NCBI GenBank assembly: GCA_963788205.1
Contig: CAWBGG010000006.1
Span: 1-64,000, forward strand
DNA from: CAVVMA01 sp963788205
GTDB taxonomy: Bacteria > Desulfobacterota > Binatia > Binatales > Binataceae
DNA: 64,000 bases
Reading direction: 5' to 3'
The position numbers and the translations under genes were made by a program. The first letter of the stretch is position 1; each line of letters opens with the position of its first letter. The notes beneath the pieces were generated by a model that saw nothing but the letters and a program-made list of their open reading frames with translations, ran no database searches and was not told the DNA's origin. Below are positions 60,808-64,000 of this stretch, piece by piece.

Positions 60808-62157
60808 ATGCTGTGTGGCGAGGCTAGGGGAGAGGTGACAGGCGGCGGCGCAAGCGGAGCCTCGCGCGAACACAATCGCCTGCGCCCAGCCGATCGGGTG
60901 GCGCACGATTGGTATCGGTTCGTTCTTTCCTTCCCGCCGCATCTGGTGCGCCACTATCTCGACCAATTTCAAGTCGGCCCCGGCGCAACGATCCTGGATC
61001 CCTTCTGCGGCACCGGCACGACGCTCGTCGAGTGCAAGAAGCTGGGTATTCCCAGCGTGGGAATCGAGGCTAACCCGATGGCGCACTTCGCCAGCGCCGT
61101 CAAACTCGATTGGACGCCCGACCCGGATGGCCTGCTGGAACATGCGGGACGGATTGCCGGCTTGGCATCGTCGAGACTCAAACGCGCCGGCCTCAACGAT
61201 GACCACGCGGCGGGCGCTGCGAATCATCGGAACGCGGCTTCGACATTGCTGACGCTCCCGCCCGAGACCCTGAAATTGCTGCTGCGAGATTCGATCAGTC
61301 CGCTACCGCTGCACAAGACGCTTCTTCTGGTAGAACTCCTGGAGAAACACGCGCATCCTCAGTTCGCCGGGCACGAGCGGCTGGCGCTGGCCCGCGCAAT
61401 CATCTCCGACATCAGCAACCTGCACTTCGGGCCGGAAGTCGGAGTTGGGCCGCCCAAGGATGACGCCCCGGTCATTTCGAGTTGGCTAAGGCGCATCAAA
61501 TCAACGGCCGACGATCTGCGCGCCTTGCGTGCTCAGGCGCAGACCGAAGCCGTAGTCCACAATGCGGACTCGCGCAGCTTATCGGAGGTGTTGGCGCCCA
61601 AATCGATCGACGCGGTGATCACGTCGCCGCCATACCCCAATGAGAAGGACTACACTCGCACGACCCGTCTCGAGTCCGTGATGCTGGGTTTCATCCGCAG
61701 CAAGCAGGATCTGCGGACGCTCAAGCAAACCCTGGTTCGGTCCAACACGCGAAGTGTCTACAAAGTCGATCGCGACGACGCTCTGGTCGCCAGCCACAAA
61801 GAGATTCAGCGTATAGCCAATGCGATCGAGACGCGCCGCATCGAGCTCGGCAAGACCTCGGGTTTCGAGCGGCTCTACGCGAGAGTGACCAGGCTCTACT
61901 TCGGCGGGATGGCGCGGCACCTGGCAGATCTGCGCAGTGTCCTGCGGCCGGGCGCACAACTCGCCTATGTGGTCGGTGACCAGGCTTCATATTTGCGGGT
62001 GATGATTCGCACCGGACAATTGCTCGCCGATGTAGCCCGATCCCTCGGATACGAAGTGCTGAGCATCGACTTGTTCCGCACCCGGCTCGCCACCGCGACA
62101 AGAGCGCAGCTTCGCGAAGAGGTGGTCGTCTTGCGTTGGCCGGGGAAAGCAGCATAG
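60808..62157 (+). CDS. DNA methyltransferase (N4-cytosine / N6-adenine type)
   Basis: This is a 449-residue amino-methyltransferase. The AdoMet-binding motif DPFCGTGTTLVECKK is at 64-78 and the catalytic SPPY is at 273-276 (ITSPPYPNEKDYTRTTRLE). About 200 residues lie between them. This order (FxGxG before the catalytic motif) is the alpha arrangement, and SPPY favours N4-cytosine. A helical segment and target-recognition-like region fill the gap. The next gene, 17 bases on, looks like an endonuclease, so the pair probably forms a restriction-modification system. The recognition site is unknown. Confidence 0.87.
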   Translation: MLCGEARGEVTGGGASGASREHNRLRPADRVAHDWYRFVLSFPPHLVRHYLDQFQVGPGATILDPFCGTGTTLVECKKLGIPSVGIEANPMAHFASAVKLDWTPDPDGLLEHAGRIAGLASSRLKRAGLNDDHAAGAANHRNAASTLLTLPPETLKLLLRDSISPLPLHKTLLLVELLEKHAHPQFAGHERLALARAIISDISNLHFGPEVGVGPPKDDAPVISSWLRRIKSTADDLRALRAQAQTEAVVHNADSRSLSEVLAPKSIDAVITSPPYPNEKDYTRTTRLESVMLGFIRSKQDLRTLKQTLVRSNTRSVYKVDRDDALVASHKEIQRIANAIETRRIELGKTSGFERLYARVTRLYFGGMARHLADLRSVLRPGAQLAYVVGDQASYLRVMIRTGQLLADVARSLGYEVLSIDLFRTRLATATRAQLREEVVVLRWPGKAA

Positions 62158-62174
62158 GTGGTGGGCGTTTTCCA

Positions 62175-62972
62175 ATGGCAAGCGAGCGAATCTACGCTTC
62201 GATTATCGAGAAGATTTTTCTATCTAAATTCACGAAAGGCGCTCGGAACGTTGAGTTCGAGCGCGAGGACATCGTGCGATTTGCCAGAGCGCTCAACGTT
62301 AGCTTGCCAAAAAACCTCGGCGATCTGGTTTACAGCTTTCGATACCGAGCAACATTGCCTGAGAGCATCCGGTCGCTCGCGCCGAGCGGACAGACATGGA
62401 TCATCCGGTCCGCCGGTCGGGCGAGATATAGGTTCGAGCTGGTCGCGGACAAACCAATCGTTCCTAATCCAAGCATGAGTGAGACAAAGGTTCCGGACGC
62501 AACCCCCGGCGTCGTCGCGAAGTACGCCTTGAGCGACGAACAAGCGCTTCTCGCTAAGGTCCGGTACAACCGCCTGATTGACATTTTCACCGGCGTTGCC
62601 TGCTACTCTCTACAAAATCACCTCCGCACCACGGTGCCGACCCTCGGTCAAGTAGAAACAGACGAGATCTACGTGGGCGTGGACAAGAAAGGCTGTCACT
62701 ACGTGTTTTCTGTGCAGGCAAAGGGCGGCGCGGATCGACTCAACATAGTGCAGATAGAACAGGACTTCGCGGTCTGCGGGCATAAATTCCCTTCCTTGAT
62801 CGCGCGTCCGATCGCTGCGCAATTCATGCCCGGCCAAGTCATCGCGCTGTTCGAGTTTGAGCTGGGACCGGGCGGTGTCGGAATCGTTTCGGAGAAACAC
62901 TATCGCCTCGTGCCGCCTGACGAGGTGACGGAAAAAGACCTCGCGACGTATCGTTTGAGAAAATCGGATTGA
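62175..62972 (+). CDS. Putative restriction endonuclease, PD-(D/E)XK type
   Basis: This 265-residue protein has an N-terminal helical part (RIYASIIEKIFLSKFTKGAR) and a C-terminal nuclease-like core. The core TDEIYVGVDKKGCHYVFSVQ places Asp163/Glu164 and Asp170 before Gln181-Ala-Lys183, a QxK version of the ExK motif. GADRLNIVQIEQDFAVCGHK follows. The ATG at 62175 is used because the longer frame lies inside the methyltransferase gene. The position directly after a DNA methyltransferase gene supports a type II-like enzyme. Its target is unknown and the catalytic residues are inferred. Confidence 0.7.
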   Translation: MASERIYASIIEKIFLSKFTKGARNVEFEREDIVRFARALNVSLPKNLGDLVYSFRYRATLPESIRSLAPSGQTWIIRSAGRARYRFELVADKPIVPNPSMSETKVPDATPGVVAKYALSDEQALLAKVRYNRLIDIFTGVACYSLQNHLRTTVPTLGQVETDEIYVGVDKKGCHYVFSVQAKGGADRLNIVQIEQDFAVCGHKFPSLIARPIAAQFMPGQVIALFEFELGPGGVGIVSEKHYRLVPPDEVTEKDLATYRLRKSD

Positions 62973-63042
62973 CGGGCTTCGCAGATTGTTCCCATTCGGG
63001 AAACGAGGAAACAAATGCGAACAGCAGCGGACGCCCTCACCC

Positions 63043-63116
63043 GGCGCAACGCCGGCCTCTCCCTGACGAGGGAGAGGCGGCGAGCGCGTGCCAAGCGCGC
63101 TCGCGGTGAGGGTTGC
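63043..63116. repeat. GC-rich inverted repeat after the putative endonuclease gene
   Basis: An inner hairpin CCTCTCCCT-gacg-AGGGAGAGG (63056-63078 region) sits inside a longer set of paired blocks running from CGCCCTCACCCGGCG to GCGGTGAGGGTTGCC. It is the same repeat family as at 16549 and 34470. No gene is seen in this gap. Confidence 0.6.
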
Positions 63117-63271
63117 CCGATGCCACCACAAATCAAGAATTCACAGACTTTGAGCCGCAGGCCAAGGACTAACTCAACGCGTTTTTTTCGGACTGGGCCA
63201 CTAACGGCGCGCGGATAGTGGTCTCTAGTGTACCGGCGTGACCAGTTCTTGAACCCGTGGCATGGCGGAGG

Positions 63272-63757
63272 ATGAAAAACAAAACAATCAACGGTCCCGC
63301 TGAATCGATACCTCCCGAGACCCGGGCGTTGTGGGCGCGAACGACCCTTCGCGTGGCTGCCGGGAGATACTGCCTGGCCAGCATCCCGAAGACGATGCTT
63401 ACCGAAGCGGTTTCGCTCGTCGCAAAAGAGGATGGACGCTTCGCGGCGCTGATCGTTGAAACAGACGAGGTCTCGCTTACGATCAGGTATACAAGGTGGC
63501 GAACGAGCCCGCTTAAAGGGCGTGCATCCGCAGAGAGCGGCCCGTTTCGCGTAATCACTTTTGCGCTCGAGCTCGACCCGGCGGTCGTTGGCTACTTCGC
63601 TCCGGCAGCGCGCCGCTTGGCTGAGGCCGGCATCCCGATCGTTCCGCAATGTGGATTTCTGAAGGACCACTTATTGGTCCGGGAAACGGATCTATCGAAG
63701 GCGACGGAGGCCCTGGAGAAACTAATCGCCGATTGCAAGACGCCGTCCGGGCCATAG
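63272..63757 (+). CDS. ACT-domain protein (CASTOR/ACT_7 type)
   Basis: This is a 161-residue protein. The N-terminal half (RVAAGRYCLASIPKTMLTEA) and the C-terminal half (AEAGIPIVPQCGFLKDHLLV followed by RETDLSKATEALEKLI) both resemble ACT-like domains of the type found in aspartokinase and CASTOR relatives. Such small proteins usually bind an amino acid. A GGAGG sits almost against the ATG; a GTG at 63257 adds five residues and has better spacing. It has no operon partner. Confidence 0.72.
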   Translation: MKNKTINGPAESIPPETRALWARTTLRVAAGRYCLASIPKTMLTEAVSLVAKEDGRFAALIVETDEVSLTIRYTRWRTSPLKGRASAESGPFRVITFALELDPAVVGYFAPAARRLAEAGIPIVPQCGFLKDHLLVRETDLSKATEALEKLIADCKTPSGP

Positions 63758-63905
63758 TCCGGTGTGAGTCTCGAACCCGATCCTAAAGTGAAACCGAACC
63801 ACCACCCGGCGCGCGTTACTGTCCGAATTAGGGCAGCACCCTCCCGCGAAGTGCCGTCTGGTCCGCCGCTTGTCATTTCTCATCACGCTTGGAATGATCT
63901 GCTGC

Positions 63906-64000
63906 CGTGAGCGCACCTTCGAAGCTTGAGCTCGAGCGCTTCGTCTCGACGTTTCCATATTCGAGCGAGGCATTCCTGGTCGACGAGGTGCTGTGCGTCG
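63906..64000 (+). CDS. Start of an unidentified gene, partial
   Basis: From a GTG at 63906 an open frame runs to the right edge: SAPSKLELERFVSTFPYSSE and on to FLVDEVLCV. The codon use is like that of neighbouring genes. Only 31 residues are visible, too few to name a family, and no clear ribosome binding site is seen. Confidence 0.4.

Overview
The window is a 64 kb, high-GC chromosomal segment from a Gram-negative, probably free-living bacterium. Outer-membrane beta-barrel proteins, a lipoprotein, a SPOR protein, indirect tRNA amidation by GatCAB and many CoA-linked oxidative enzymes fit a soil lineage such as Binatota/Desulfobacterota or Acidobacteriota. That placement is inference from gene content, not from a marker gene. 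Coding density is high, single-copy core genes are intact, and no plasmid or prophage backbone is visible.

Layout. 1-12.5 kb: FAD oxidoreductases with a TetR regulator and a palindromic operator, a membrane site-2 protease with CBS domains, a family III CoA-transferase, an intact IS630-family element flanked by gene debris, a short-chain dehydrogenase, an outer-membrane beta-barrel and a ThDP enzyme. 12.5-24.8 kb: housekeeping block with a MORN-like lipoprotein, a frameshifted BrnA-type antitoxin, gatC-gatA-gatB, yraN-serS, and pstC-pstA-pstB-phoU-phoB-phoR preceded by a Pho-box-like direct repeat. 24.8-31.5 kb: tRNA-Arg(ACG), a small secreted protein, two TA-flanked miniature inverted-repeat elements around a sulfatase, a cytochrome P450, a RelB/YafQ toxin-antitoxin pair, a crotonase and a MarC protein. 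31.5-38.1 kb: a sulfate acquisition locus (Rrf2 regulator, YezD, porin, sulfate-binding protein, CysT, CysW, CysA), all on the minus strand, with a shared 19-bp site upstream of rrf2 and yezD. 38-47.6 kb: LLM oxidoreductase, MOSC protein, a lower-GC patch with a lone PD-(D/E)XK nuclease-like protein and a broken HigB/HigA-type pair, a MATE transporter, an unrecognised small protein paired with a ribbon-helix-helix protein, and recD2. 47.6-56.8 kb: two secreted beta-propeller proteins with the same parts in opposite order, a double-frameshifted membrane gene, a frameshifted VOC gene, an acyl-CoA ligase, a third miniature element and a medium-chain reductase. 56.8-64 kb: serine hydrolase, argS, SPOR protein, a likely restriction-modification pair, an ACT-domain protein and the start of a further gene.

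How the genes work together. The Pst/Pho block forms a phosphate uptake and sensing unit, although its binding protein PstS is not here. The Rrf2-to-CysA block forms a sulfate unit running from outer membrane to cytoplasm. Acyl-CoA ligase, CoA-transferase, crotonase, dehydrogenases, P450 and LLM oxidoreductase suggest oxidation of lipids or hydrocarbons, but they are scattered and not one operon.

The most notable items for follow-up are: the RHH plus 130-residue protein pair, the methyltransferase/endonuclease pair, the two domain-swapped beta-propeller proteins, the TA-targeting miniature elements coexisting with an IS630 element, and the Rrf2/YezD/porin sulfate locus. Several accessory genes carry single-base frameshifts. 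These may be real decay or residual assembly error, and raw reads would decide.
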